14,072 nt of DNA from SIAJ01 sp036266155 (GCA_036266155.1 DATANR010000360.1:1-14072), one strand, 5' to 3'; counted from the stretch's first letter, positions 1 through 7,297 are shown. Notes: generated from the sequence alone by a model not told the origin. Translations and numbers: made by a program.

Positions 1-631
1 CACTGGAGTACTTCCATTCCGCTGCCGACTTCACCAGTCCCGCTTTGACCGGATTGTTCTCGACGTACGCGATGCAGCGCAGCAATTCGTCCAGGTCGCG
101 AATGCAGTGATCGTACGATTCCGCTTGCCAGAAAGTGCCGACGAAGCCAAGCAACTCATTGCACTTGAGGGCAGAATGTCGCTTGACGCTGTGCATGATC
201 ACTTCACGTGCCGTTCGATCCGTGATTTCCGGATGGGCCGCGATCCATTCTTCACGTGGCCGCATCACCCAGTGCATGTGACTCGGCATGACGACATAAG
301 CAAACACGTCGTATCGCTCGTTGGCGAAATGCCGAAGGGCGGAATGTACTTCCGCCGCCAACCGCGGATCCTCCAAATGTCGCACGGCCGCACGCAGGTC
401 TAGCCATTCGTCGGCCAGCGCGAAATGAAGTTTGTCGAGCCGTCGTTGCCATTCGTCTGCTGGAATCTCCGCGGGTCGGTGACGAGCATCGAGTTCCTTC
501 TGATAGCGCGCGAGGTCGAGCAGTCCTTCAGCCGGGATACTCCCCTGCAGACAGGTGGTGATGAAATAGATCGCTCCTGGGATGTCCCAATGCGGCAGAT
601 GCCGCCGTCGAAACACGGGTCCATCGCGCAT
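1..631 (-). CDS. REP-associated tyrosine transposase (RAYT, Y1/IS200-like), C-terminus off the window
   Basis: Reading the minus strand from the ATG at 631 gives 210 codons with no stop up to the window edge, so the 3' end is missing. The protein matches the Y1 transposase fold of RAYT proteins, single-strand DNA endonucleases that act on REP hairpins. Visible motifs are the metal-binding HUH-type sequence MPSHMH (residues 115-120; the two His are 118 and 120), the segment FWQAESYDH with the likely nucleophile Tyr173, and YVENNPVKAGLV near residues 189-200, a hallmark of this family. About 210 residues is nearly full length, so only a short tail should be missing. The start is the first ATG; a GTG at 643 is an alternative. 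The gene is not part of an IS element with visible ends. A REP-like hairpin pair lies 15 bases upstream, as expected for a RAYT with its target repeat. Identification is by motif reading, not by search. Confidence 0.9.
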   Translation of the reverse strand, partial: MRDGPVFRRRHLPHWDIPGAIYFITTCLQGSIPAEGLLDLARYQKELDARHRPAEIPADEWQRRLDKLHFALADEWLDLRAAVRHLEDPRLAAEVHSALRHFANERYDVFAYVVMPSHMHWVMRPREEWIAAHPEITDRTAREVIMHSVKRHSALKCNELLGFVGTFWQAESYDHCIRDLDELLRCIAYVENNPVKAGLVKSAAEWKYSS

Positions 632-645
632 TATGCACCCCACTT

Positions 646-702
646 GTAGGTCAGGTTTCCAACCTGACCCGTCATTCCGGTCAGGTTGGAAACCTGACCT
701 AC
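646..702. repeat. REP-like inverted hairpin pair next to the RAYT gene
   Basis: Two 24-base arms, 646-669 and 679-702, are perfect reverse complements around a 9-base spacer. Each arm is also a hairpin by itself: a 9-bp stem GGTCAGGTT/AACCTGACC closes on a 3-base loop (TCC in one arm, GGA in the other). Such two-hairpin units are the usual form of REP doublets. It lies between the diverging RAYT gene and the Hsp70 gene, and this family is seen only once in the window. Confidence 0.85.
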
Positions 703-730
703 CAGCAAGGCCACCCCGTTGTCTTATCGT

Positions 731-758
731 TTGGGGCCGGGCCGTGTCGCCGTAGAAT
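731..758 (+). promoter_or_regulatory. Possible sigma-70-type promoter of the Hsp70 gene
   Basis: TAGAAT at 753-758 resembles a -10 box, and TTGGGG at 731-736 is a weak -35 candidate with a 16-base spacer. Transcription would start near 765, leaving a leader of about 25 bases before the ATG at 790. The match is modest and there is no heat-shock operator (CIRCE-like repeat) nearby. Confidence 0.35.
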
Positions 759-779
759 AGATGAATTGATGAACCCGCT

Positions 780-783
780 GAGG
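780..783 (+). promoter_or_regulatory. Ribosome binding site deciding the Hsp70 start
   Basis: GAGG lies 6 bases before the ATG at 790. It favours this start over the in-frame TTG at 766 and ATG at 769, which have no purine-rich site and would add residues before the usual Hsp70 N-terminus. Confidence 0.5.
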
Positions 784-789
784 ATTGGC

Positions 790-2631
790 ATGGCCGCTTC
801 GCGCTTTGTTGTTGGAATCGACCTGGGCACCACGAATAGCGCTCTCGCGTTTGTCGACACGGGGGCCGGCGACTCGCCGCACGGCGAGGGCATGACGGTT
901 CCGCAGGTCGTCAATCCGTTCGTGGTCGAGGATCGCGCGCTGTTGCCGTCGTTCCTTTACCTACCGGGACCAAACGAACAGCCGGCCGGCGCGCTGAAGT
1001 TGCCCTGGGATGCCAACCGCGATTTCGCCGTCGGCGAGTTTGCCCGCAACTTCGGCTCGCAAGTGCCGACGCGATTGGTGTCGTCTGCCAAGTCGTGGCT
1101 CTGCCATGCGGGCGTCGATCGCCGATCGCCGATCCTGCCGTGGAAGGCTCCGGACGGGGGGCGCAAGATTTCGCCGCTCGATGCCAGCACGCGCATCTTG
1201 AAACACCTCGCCGAGGCGTGGAACGCGAAGATCGCCAAGGACGTGGCCGGTCATAGGCTCGAACAGCAGGACATCATCCTCACGGTGCCGGCCTCGTTTG
1301 ATGCCGTCGCGCGCGAACTCACCGTCGAAGCGGCGCGAGCCGCTGGCTTCGAGAATTTGACACTGCTCGAAGAACCGCAAGCCGCGTTTTATGCGTGGCT
1401 CGACGCCTGCGGCGAGGACTGGCGCGAGCAGGTGAAAGTCGGCGACCTAATCCTCGTGGCCGACGTCGGCGGCGGCACAACCGACTTCACGTTGATCGAA
1501 GTCAGCGAGGAGGCCGGCAACCTGTCGCTCACACGATTGGCCGTCGGCGATCACCTACTCCTTGGCGGCGACAACATGGACCTTGCGCTCGCGCACACTG
1601 CGGGGCAAGCTTTCACCGCCAAAGGCTTGAAGCTCGACGCCGCGCAGATGCAGCAACTCGCCCACAGCGCGCGTTCGGCGAAAGAGACGATCCTCGGCAG
1701 CGCCAAGGTAGAGTCGGCTCCAGTGACCGTGCTCGGCCGCGGCAGCAAGGTGATCGGCGGCACGCTCAAGGGCGAACTGCTGCGGACGGACGTCGAGCGC
1801 ATTATTCTCGACGGCTTCTTCCCCGACTGTGCGAAGGATGCCGAGCCGCAGCGACAACGCACGACCGGCTTGCAGGAACTCGGCCTACCTTATGTGGCCG
1901 ACGCGGCCGTGACCAAGCACCTCGCGTCGTTCCTGGCCCGGCAAGCGGAGCACCTTCAAAATCGCGAGCCGCCGAAGGGCCGCAAGAAGAAGACCGCCCC
2001 GACCGGCTTGCCGACCGCGATCCTCTTCAACGGCGGCGTCTTCAAGGCGAACCCGCTCCGCGAACGGTTCACGAGTGTGCTTTCGAAGTGGGCGAAGGAA
2101 GCAAAGGGCGAAGCGGTACGGACGCTCAAGGGGACCGATCTCGATCTGTCGGTCGCGCGTGGTGCTGCGTACTACGGCCTGGTTCGCCGGGGCCGCGGCG
2201 TTCGCATCCGTGGCGGCACGGCACGGGCCTACTACATCGGCGTCGAGACGGCCGTGCCCGCAGTGCCGGGGATGCCGCGGCCGATGAAGGCCCTGTGCGT
2301 CGCCCCGTTCGGCATGGAGGAAGGCACCGAAGCCGACATGCCGGGCCAGGAGTTCGGCCTCGTCACCGGCGAGCAAGTCGCCTTCCGCTTCCTCGGCTCC
2401 AGCGTCCGCCGCGAAGACACCGCCGGCACCGTGGTCGAAGAATGGGAGCCGGACATCGAAGAGCTGAGCCCCGTCTCCGCCACGCTCGAAGGCCAACCCG
2501 GCCGCGTGGTGCCGGTGCACCTGCACACCAAGGTCACCGAAGTCGGCCAGCTTGAAGTCTGGTGTCAGAGCCGCGACGGCAAGGAACGGTGGAAGCTGGA
2601 GTACAACGTGCGGGAGAAGGGGGAGGAGTGA
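790..2631 (+). CDS. Hsp70-family (DnaK-like) ATPase
   Basis: A 613-residue cytoplasmic protein with the actin-like ATPase fold of Hsp70. The phosphate-1 motif DLGTTNS is at residues 11-17, the connect-1-like segment ILTVPASFD is near 160-168, the phosphate-2 motif DVGGGTTDF starts at Asp225, and the adenosine-side motif FNGGVFKANPLRERF centres on Gly415-Gly416. A basic linker (GRKKKTAPTG) sits just before that last motif. The length is close to DnaK, but the C-terminal part does not read like DnaK's substrate domain, and the protein lacks the DnaK C-terminal EEVD-like or Q-rich tail. It belongs with the divergent 'Hsp70 family protein' group rather than dnaK. No dnaJ, grpE or second Hsp70 gene is adjacent; upstream is the RAYT and downstream a repeat. 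Client and co-chaperone cannot be read from the sequence. Confidence 0.9.
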   Translation: MAASRFVVGIDLGTTNSALAFVDTGAGDSPHGEGMTVPQVVNPFVVEDRALLPSFLYLPGPNEQPAGALKLPWDANRDFAVGEFARNFGSQVPTRLVSSAKSWLCHAGVDRRSPILPWKAPDGGRKISPLDASTRILKHLAEAWNAKIAKDVAGHRLEQQDIILTVPASFDAVARELTVEAARAAGFENLTLLEEPQAAFYAWLDACGEDWREQVKVGDLILVADVGGGTTDFTLIEVSEEAGNLSLTRLAVGDHLLLGGDNMDLALAHTAGQAFTAKGLKLDAAQMQQLAHSARSAKETILGSAKVESAPVTVLGRGSKVIGGTLKGELLRTDVERIILDGFFPDCAKDAEPQRQRTTGLQELGLPYVADAAVTKHLASFLARQAEHLQNREPPKGRKKKTAPTGLPTAILFNGGVFKANPLRERFTSVLSKWAKEAKGEAVRTLKGTDLDLSVARGAAYYGLVRRGRGVRIRGGTARAYYIGVETAVPAVPGMPRPMKALCVAPFGMEEGTEADMPGQEFGLVTGEQVAFRFLGSSVRREDTAGTVVEEWEPDIEELSPVSATLEGQPGRVVPVHLHTKVTEVGQLEVWCQSRDGKERWKLEYNVREKGEE

Positions 2632-2661
2632 CGAAAGCGCAAAGCTCCTCGTCGACTGCCT

Positions 2662-2733
2662 TAGGCGAGCGGAGCGGCGTTAGCCGCCCGATTTTGACAA
2701 CATCGGGCACCTGGACGGTGCTCCGCTCGCCTA
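2662..2733. repeat. REP-like family 2, copy A (inverted pair)
   Basis: The arms 2662-2692 and 2702-2733 share the outer sequence TAGGCGAGCGGAGC and the inner CCCGAT in inverted order, with a 9-base spacer. Their middles differ: the left arm has the hairpin GCGGC-GTTA-GCCGC (2674-2687), the right arm GCACC-TGGAC-GGTGC (2707-2721). The same family recurs at 11233-11266 and 13172-13249. It lies in the 159-base gap between the Hsp70 and M20 genes. Confidence 0.85.
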
Positions 2734-2776
2734 CAAGATGCTACCTGCGACGTGGAACGTCAAACGTGCGATTCGT

Positions 2777-2782
2777 TATAAT
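2777..2782 (+). promoter_or_regulatory. Consensus -10 box, possibly driving a leaderless M20 mRNA
   Basis: A perfect TATAAT ends 8 bases before the ATG at 2791. With the usual 6-8 bases to the start point, the transcript would begin at or within a base or two of the ATG, and there is no Shine-Dalgarno sequence in between. No good -35 box is seen at the expected distance. Confidence 0.45.
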
Positions 2783-2790
2783 TCTCCTCA

Positions 2791-3966
2791 ATGCCACCCA
2801 CAACTCTGCTCGACCGCATTCGCACGCTCGTCCGCCGAGATCGGCTGCTCGACACGGCCACGCGCATGATCGCAGTCCCTTCCCCGACCGGCGATGCCGG
2901 CGCCGTTTCCGATGCGCTGGCCGATTTGCTTCGCGCCGATGGGTTCGCGGTTCAGCGCGAAGCGGCAAGCCATGCGGGGGCGCCCGCTGTGATCGCACGG
3001 CTTGAGGCCGGCAATCCGGGCAAGTGCCTGCAATTCAACGGCCATCTCGACGTCGTCCATCTGCCGTTCGTCCCGCCGCGTGCTGAGGGCAACCTATTGC
3101 GCGGCAGCGGGTCGTGCGACATGAAGGGCGGGACGGCGGCTGCCATCGAGGCGCTGCGAGCATTGCGCGACGGCGGCTTGCTCGACCGCGGCAGCGTCAT
3201 GTTTGTCGCTCACGATCTGCACGAAGCACCGTGGGGGCTCGGCGAACAGATTGACGCATTGATCCGGGCCGGCATTCACGGCGACGCCGTGTTGATTCCT
3301 GAGGCGCTCAATCAGCATCTGCCGGTAATCGGCCGCGGGTCGGCGACCTGGAAGGTCGTGCTGAGTCGTTCGAGGCCGCCGGTTCATGAAGTCATGCGGC
3401 CGCCGGATGAGCCGAGCGTCATCGCGGCTGGGGCCAGTTTGGCACGACGCATCGGCGATCTCGATGCCCAGATTTCCAGCGGCGTCGATTCACCGGCGGG
3501 CAAGCCGAGTGCGTTCATTGGCCAGATTCATGCGGGCGAGATCTATAACCAGTACCCGCAGAAGTGTATGCTGGAGGGCACGCGCCGCTGGCTGCCCGGC
3601 ACCGACCCGACGAATGTCGAACGCGAGTTCCGCGAGTTGGTCGCTGAGGTCGGGCGCGACCACGACGTGTCGGTCGATTTGGAATGGCGGTTCATTCGCG
3701 GGGCATTTGAACTCGATGCGGGCGATCCGTTCGTAACGGCGTTTCAGCAATCGCACGCGGCCGTCACGGGGTCGCCGTTGCCCACGGGCCCGAAGCTGTT
3801 CGTGGACGATGGCAACAGTTTCAGTTCGCTGGCAAAGATTCCGGCCATCACGCACGGGCCGCGCGGCGGCGGGCAGCACACCGTCGAAGAGTGGGTCGAC
3901 ATCGACGATCTGGTTCGCGTGGCGGTCGTCTACGCTCTAACGGCCGTGACCTATCTCAATGAATGA
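2791..3966 (+). CDS. M20-family metallopeptidase / amidohydrolase (ArgE/DapE-like)
   Basis: A 391-residue soluble protein of the M20 zinc hydrolase family, which cleaves peptide or N-acyl amide bonds. Family landmarks occur in order: NGHLDVV with metal ligand His85 and the following Asp87, GSGSCDMKGGTAAA with bridging Asp110, the active-site segment HDLHEAPWG (141-149), PEALNQ (170-175), GRGSATWKVVL in the dimerisation lid domain, and GGGQHTVEEWVDIDDL with the C-terminal metal ligand His363. The usual Glu-Glu pair of the active site (DEExG) reads His144-Glu145, so the general-base Glu may be replaced. The substrate cannot be assigned; acetylornithine or succinyl-diaminopimelate are only examples from the family. 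The start ATG at 2791 has no ribosome site but follows a TATAAT closely. The stop overlaps or immediately precedes the LRR gene, so the two are probably one transcript. Confidence 0.88.
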   Translation: MPPTTLLDRIRTLVRRDRLLDTATRMIAVPSPTGDAGAVSDALADLLRADGFAVQREAASHAGAPAVIARLEAGNPGKCLQFNGHLDVVHLPFVPPRAEGNLLRGSGSCDMKGGTAAAIEALRALRDGGLLDRGSVMFVAHDLHEAPWGLGEQIDALIRAGIHGDAVLIPEALNQHLPVIGRGSATWKVVLSRSRPPVHEVMRPPDEPSVIAAGASLARRIGDLDAQISSGVDSPAGKPSAFIGQIHAGEIYNQYPQKCMLEGTRRWLPGTDPTNVEREFRELVAEVGRDHDVSVDLEWRFIRGAFELDAGDPFVTAFQQSHAAVTGSPLPTGPKLFVDDGNSFSSLAKIPAITHGPRGGGQHTVEEWVDIDDLVRVAVVYALTAVTYLNE

Positions 3967-3968
3967 GG
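3965..3968 (+). promoter_or_regulatory. Ribosome binding site deciding the LRR gene start
   Basis: GAGG, overlapping the M20 stop codon, lies 6 bases before the ATG at 3975. An alternative ATG at 3963 overlaps the M20 stop as ATGA but has no purine-rich site before it. Either start keeps the two genes translationally close. Confidence 0.4.
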
Positions 3969-3974
3969 CGGCAC

Positions 3975-4997
3975 ATGCACCGCGCTCTCGTCATCGCCGT
4001 GCTGTTGATGGCCGCACTCTCGGCCTGGGCCGATCCGCCGACGGCTGAGCAGATTCAAACCTGGATTCGCGATCTCGATAGCCCAACGTTCCGCACCCGC
4101 GACCAGGCGGCCGCCAAGCTGCGGCAAGCGGGCGCGGAGGCGGCGCCGGCGCTGAGCAAGGTCGCCAAGACGGGCGGCATCGAAGCCGCGGACCGAGCGC
4201 TGCGCATCCTGGGCGACATGGCCGACGGTTCGGACGCGAAGGCCGAGGAGGCCGCGAGACGGCAATTGCGCCGCCTCGCCGATGGCGAATCGCGGGCGGC
4301 GAGCGATGCCAGGACGATTCTGGGCCGTAAGCGAAATCGGATACTCACGCAGTTGCTCTTCGCGGGCGCGGCCTACGACGAGGACGGGGCCGAGATTCGA
4401 CGCGTTGATCTCGACCACTCCACCGACGTTCCGGGGTTGGCGCCGTTGTTGAAGGAATTTCCCGAACTGGAGAGCTTGTCGGCGTCCACGAGTCGGTTCA
4501 CGGATAAGGAGGCTAGGCACCTCGCGGAAATGAAGAACCTTCAAGACTTGAACCTGTTTGAATCGAGCATCAGCGACGAAGGGTTGAAGCACATCACGGA
4601 GTTGAAGCACCTCCGTTGGCTGCCGATGGGACACACCAAGGTTACGGACGCCGGTCTCAAGATCATCAGCGGCATGACGCAACTCGAGTACGTCGGCGTT
4701 CGCGGCGACAACATTACCGACGCGGGGCTCGTTCATTTGAAGGGGCTGACCGATCTCACCGGTTTGAATTTGAGTGAAACGAAAGTGACAAACGCCGGGC
4801 TCAAACATCTCACGCCGCTGACGAAGTTGCAGACGTTGTATCTGCCGGGCACAGCCGTGACCGACGCGGGGCTGGAGCATCTGAAAGAACTTAAGGACCT
4901 GCACGATCTGTACCTGGCGAAGACGAAGACGACGGAAGCCGGCCGAGCCAAATTGAAAGAGGCATTGCCGGATTTGCACTTTCCGGACGTTGATTGA
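3975..4997 (+). CDS. Secreted HEAT-like / leucine-rich repeat protein
   Basis: A 340-residue protein from the ATG at 3975 (344 from 3963). Residues 1-19 form a signal peptide with a hydrophobic core LVIAVLLMAAL and a cleavage site after AWA, so it is probably exported. Residues about 22-118 are Ala- and Arg-rich helices of the pattern WIRDLDSPTFRTRDQAA, followed by Leu/Ala positions, which resembles the HEAT-like segment found in many planctomycete exported proteins. From about 132 to 336 there are roughly seven to eight leucine-rich repeats of about 24 residues, with the core pattern T-x-V-T-D-A-G-L-x-H-L-x-x-L-x-x-L and an L-x-L strand. There is no catalytic motif, membrane anchor or cysteine cap, so a protein-binding role is inferred. 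It follows the M20 gene with almost no gap and is followed by a hairpin at 5017-5054. Confidence 0.85.
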   Translation: MHRALVIAVLLMAALSAWADPPTAEQIQTWIRDLDSPTFRTRDQAAAKLRQAGAEAAPALSKVAKTGGIEAADRALRILGDMADGSDAKAEEAARRQLRRLADGESRAASDARTILGRKRNRILTQLLFAGAAYDEDGAEIRRVDLDHSTDVPGLAPLLKEFPELESLSASTSRFTDKEARHLAEMKNLQDLNLFESSISDEGLKHITELKHLRWLPMGHTKVTDAGLKIISGMTQLEYVGVRGDNITDAGLVHLKGLTDLTGLNLSETKVTNAGLKHLTPLTKLQTLYLPGTAVTDAGLEHLKELKDLHDLYLAKTKTTEAGRAKLKEALPDLHFPDVD

Positions 4998-5016
4998 GAG
5001 ACCCAGCATGGGGCCA

Positions 5017-5054
5017 ATGGGACGCAGGGGACCTATTGGTCCCCTGCGTCCCAT
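5017..5054. repeat. Perfect 17-bp hairpin, repeat or terminator
   Basis: Arms 5017-5033 and 5038-5054 are perfectly complementary around the loop TATT; the stem begins ATGGGACGCAGGGG. It fills the 85-base gap between the LRR stop and the aminotransferase start. There is no T-run right after it (AAGTCCC follows, TTTTG comes 12 bases later), so it could stop or stabilise the upstream transcript, or be a mobile short repeat. Confidence 0.8.
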
Positions 5055-5082
5055 AAGTCCCATCGTTTTGTGAGTTGCAATC

Positions 5083-6453
5083 ATGCCCCACCCCATCGAA
5101 GCCGCCCAGACCTCCGAAGAGCGCTTCCTCCGCCAGATCTTCGTCCGCGATCAAATGGCGGAATGGTCGAAAGACCCGCTGCTCATGGCGAAGGCCGACG
5201 GCGTCTTCTATTGGGACGTTCACGGCAAGCGCTACTGGGACGCGCTGTCCGGCATCTACACCGTTTCGGTCGGGCACAACAATCGCCGCGTGATCGAGGC
5301 GATCAAGAAGCAATTCGACATCCTGCACTTCTCGCCGCCCATGCACGGCACCAACCCGGTCGCGGTGCAACTGGCGAACATGATCGCCGACGTCGCGCCG
5401 GGTGATTTGAACACGGTCAAGTTCGAATGCGCCGGCTCCGAAGTGACGGAAGCCGCGATCAAGCTGGCCCGGCAATATCACCGGCTCACCGGCAATCCCG
5501 GCAAGTACAAGATCATCAGTCGCTATCTATCGTGGCATGGCTCGACGCTCGGCTCGCTGTCCGCATCGGGCCTCAAGGGCCGCAAGACGGTCAACGAGCC
5601 GCTGGCCCCCGGCTTCCTGCACGTCTTCCCGCCGACCTGTTATCGCTGCCCGTTCGGCAAGACCTATCCGTCGTGCGAGATCACTTGTGCCACGCTCGTG
5701 AACGACATTATCGAGATGGAAGACGCAGCCACTGTCGCCGCGGTGATGGTCGAACCGATCGGCCACACGGGCGGCATCATCGACCCGCCGCCGGAGTATC
5801 TGCGCATCCTGCGTGAAGTCTGCACGCGGCACAACGTCCTGCTTATCTTCGACGAGATTATCACCGGCATGGGCCGCACGGGCCACCTGTTCGCGGCCGA
5901 CACCTTTGGCGTGATTCCGGATGTAATCTGCACGGCCAAGGGCCTGAGCGGAGGCTATGCCCCGCTGTCCGCGATGATCTGCCGCAAACCGATCGCCGAC
6001 GCCTTCTGGGGACCGGTCGCGACGAACCCCGGTTTTGTCGAGGGTCATACCTTCGAAGGCAACCCAATCTCGTGTGCCGCCGGCATCGCGGTGCTGCGTG
6101 AGATTCTGGAAAACGACCTGTGCGCTAATGCTCGCCGTCAGGGCGAGCGCTTGCGAGCTGGTTTCCAAAAGCTCGCAGACAAATACGGCATCATTGGCGA
6201 CATCCGCGGCAAGGGGCTGCTGCAGGGGATCGAATTCGTCAAAGATCGGCAAACGAAGGAACGCTTCCCCGCGACGCCAGGCACCGGTATTCGCATCGGC
6301 CGGCGAGCGTTGGCGAACGGTTTGCTCTGCCGCTTCGATCCGCACTGGCTCGCATTTGGGCCGGCGCTCAATGTGACCGAGGGGCAACTCGACGAGATGC
6401 TGGCAGTGTTGGAGATGAGCATCGGCGAAGTATTGAACGAAGCGGGATCGTGA
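5083..6453 (+). CDS. Class III PLP-dependent aminotransferase
   Basis: A 456-residue cytosolic enzyme of the class III (omega/aspartate aminotransferase family) fold, which moves an amino group to a keto acid using pyridoxal phosphate. Seen motifs: WDALSGIYTVSVGHN near the N-terminus, ECAGSEVTEAAIKLAR with the phosphate-binding Gly118-Ser119-Glu120, SWHGST near 152-157, LLIFDEIITGMGRTG with the pyridine-binding Asp257, CTAKGLSGGYAPL with the Schiff-base Lys286, and EGHTFEGNP in the partner-subunit phosphate site. A four-cysteine segment (Cys186, Cys189, Cys198, Cys202; TCYRCPFGKTYPSC) resembles one I know from taurine- and beta-alanine-pyruvate aminotransferases, making a similar amine donor plausible, but the substrate is not settled. 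No pathway partner is adjacent. The ATG at 5083 has no strong ribosome site; it is the first in-frame start and gives a family-typical N-terminus. Confidence 0.92.
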   Translation: MPHPIEAAQTSEERFLRQIFVRDQMAEWSKDPLLMAKADGVFYWDVHGKRYWDALSGIYTVSVGHNNRRVIEAIKKQFDILHFSPPMHGTNPVAVQLANMIADVAPGDLNTVKFECAGSEVTEAAIKLARQYHRLTGNPGKYKIISRYLSWHGSTLGSLSASGLKGRKTVNEPLAPGFLHVFPPTCYRCPFGKTYPSCEITCATLVNDIIEMEDAATVAAVMVEPIGHTGGIIDPPPEYLRILREVCTRHNVLLIFDEIITGMGRTGHLFAADTFGVIPDVICTAKGLSGGYAPLSAMICRKPIADAFWGPVATNPGFVEGHTFEGNPISCAAGIAVLREILENDLCANARRQGERLRAGFQKLADKYGIIGDIRGKGLLQGIEFVKDRQTKERFPATPGTGIRIGRRALANGLLCRFDPHWLAFGPALNVTEGQLDEMLAVLEMSIGEVLNEAGS

Positions 6454-6517
6454 AGCAATCCGTGAATAGATCCGCCGCGTAGAACTTTTGACATCCCGCA
6501 CTCACGGGCACATCCGC

Positions 6518-6997
6518 ATGGCCACGAACGACTATGTCTTTCTGACCCGTTGGCGTGTCGAGGCCACGCCGGAAGAAGTGTATCAGATCATCGAGAAGAC
6601 CGACGAGTACCCGCGTTGGTGGGGCCGGGTCTGGCTGACCGTCGGGCGCATCGAAGAGGGCGACGCCAACGCGATTGGCCGCCGCTACAAGCTCTTCACG
6701 CAAGGCTGGCTGCCGTATCGGCTGCGTTGGGAATCGCGGACGACGGAAAAAGTAGCGCCCACGCGCCTTGCGATCGCAGCAACGGGCGACTTCGTTGGCA
6801 CGGGAGTCTGGACCTTTGAAGCCGACGGTGCGTTCACGAATGTCACATACGATTGGCGCCTGCGCGCCGACAAGCCCTTGCTGCGGATTCTGTCCTTTTT
6901 GCTCAAGCCCCTATTCCGATGGAATCACAATTGGGCAATGGCGCGTGGCTTTGAAGGGCTGCAAAAGGAACTTCAGTGCATCCGAACCGCGGTTTGA
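6518..6997 (+). CDS. SRPBCC (START/Bet v1-like) ligand-binding protein
   Basis: A 160-residue protein with the SRPBCC pattern: an opening strand FLTRWRVEATPEEVYQII, a helix, then EYPRWWGRVW at the position where this fold carries its W-rich segment, a run of beta strands, and a long C-terminal helix ending MARGFEGLQKEL. This fold forms a hydrophobic cavity for lipids, hormones or polyketide-like molecules; the ligand is unknown and no enzyme motif is seen. There is no signal peptide. The ATG at 6518 is preferred because the fold begins right after it; an in-frame TTG at 6488 would add ten residues without homology-like features. It lies 64 bases after the aminotransferase, so the two may share a transcript, though nothing links their functions. 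Confidence 0.75.
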   Translation: MATNDYVFLTRWRVEATPEEVYQIIEKTDEYPRWWGRVWLTVGRIEEGDANAIGRRYKLFTQGWLPYRLRWESRTTEKVAPTRLAIAATGDFVGTGVWTFEADGAFTNVTYDWRLRADKPLLRILSFLLKPLFRWNHNWAMARGFEGLQKELQCIRTAV

Positions 6998-7087
6998 CCA
7001 AAATGCGGGAATGTGGCGCTAGAATTGAAATCCAGATTCTGTGACGCAAGCTATTACCTGGAAATCTGATCGGTCGATTTTTTCGAT

Positions 7088-7126
7088 CTAAGATGGCCAA
7101 CCCCGGTATCTATTTGGCCATCTTAG
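7088..7126 (+). terminator. Terminator-like hairpin (possible attenuator of hisA)
   Basis: A perfect 13-bp stem CTAAGATGGCCAA/TTGGCCATCTTAG (arms 7088-7100 and 7114-7126) encloses a 13-base loop and is followed by GTTTTCC, a short U-run. It lies 90 bases after the SRPBCC stop, so it most simply ends that transcript. If the TAGAAT at 7020 is a promoter, the hairpin would instead lie inside the hisA leader. Confidence 0.55.
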
Positions 7127-7291
7127 GTTTTCCGATTTGCGCGTCTCGCCGGTTTGATCGTCTGAATGTGGATCGTCGCGGCAAATTCCAACTAGATGCT
7201 TGCATTTCGCGCGCGACGTGCGAGAATGCGTCGGTTTAGTCCCGTCGGCCTTTCCGCCTCTACACTGAACTTTGCCTGGCGATCCATTGAA

Positions 7292-7297
7292 GAGGGG
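7292..7297 (+). promoter_or_regulatory. Ribosome binding site deciding the hisA start
   Basis: GAGGGG is followed by two tandem ATG codons at 7298 and 7301. The second gives a workable spacing and the standard HisA N-terminus, the first lies too close. Confidence 0.6.

Noticed and set aside
1395..2555. 386-codon plus-strand frame inside the Hsp70 gene
   Set aside because: It is an Arg-rich frame-shifted reading of the Hsp70 coding DNA, as expected in high-G+C genes.
3951..5096. Long minus-strand open frame of 381 codons opposite the LRR gene
   Set aside because: It mirrors the LRR repeat on the other strand, and its product is a low-complexity series of similar units with no start signal. 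The plus-strand protein has a signal peptide and clear LRR pattern.
6488..6493. TTGACA before the SRPBCC gene as a promoter or TTG start
   Set aside because: There is no matching -10 box, and the ten extra residues from the TTG do not fit the SRPBCC fold.
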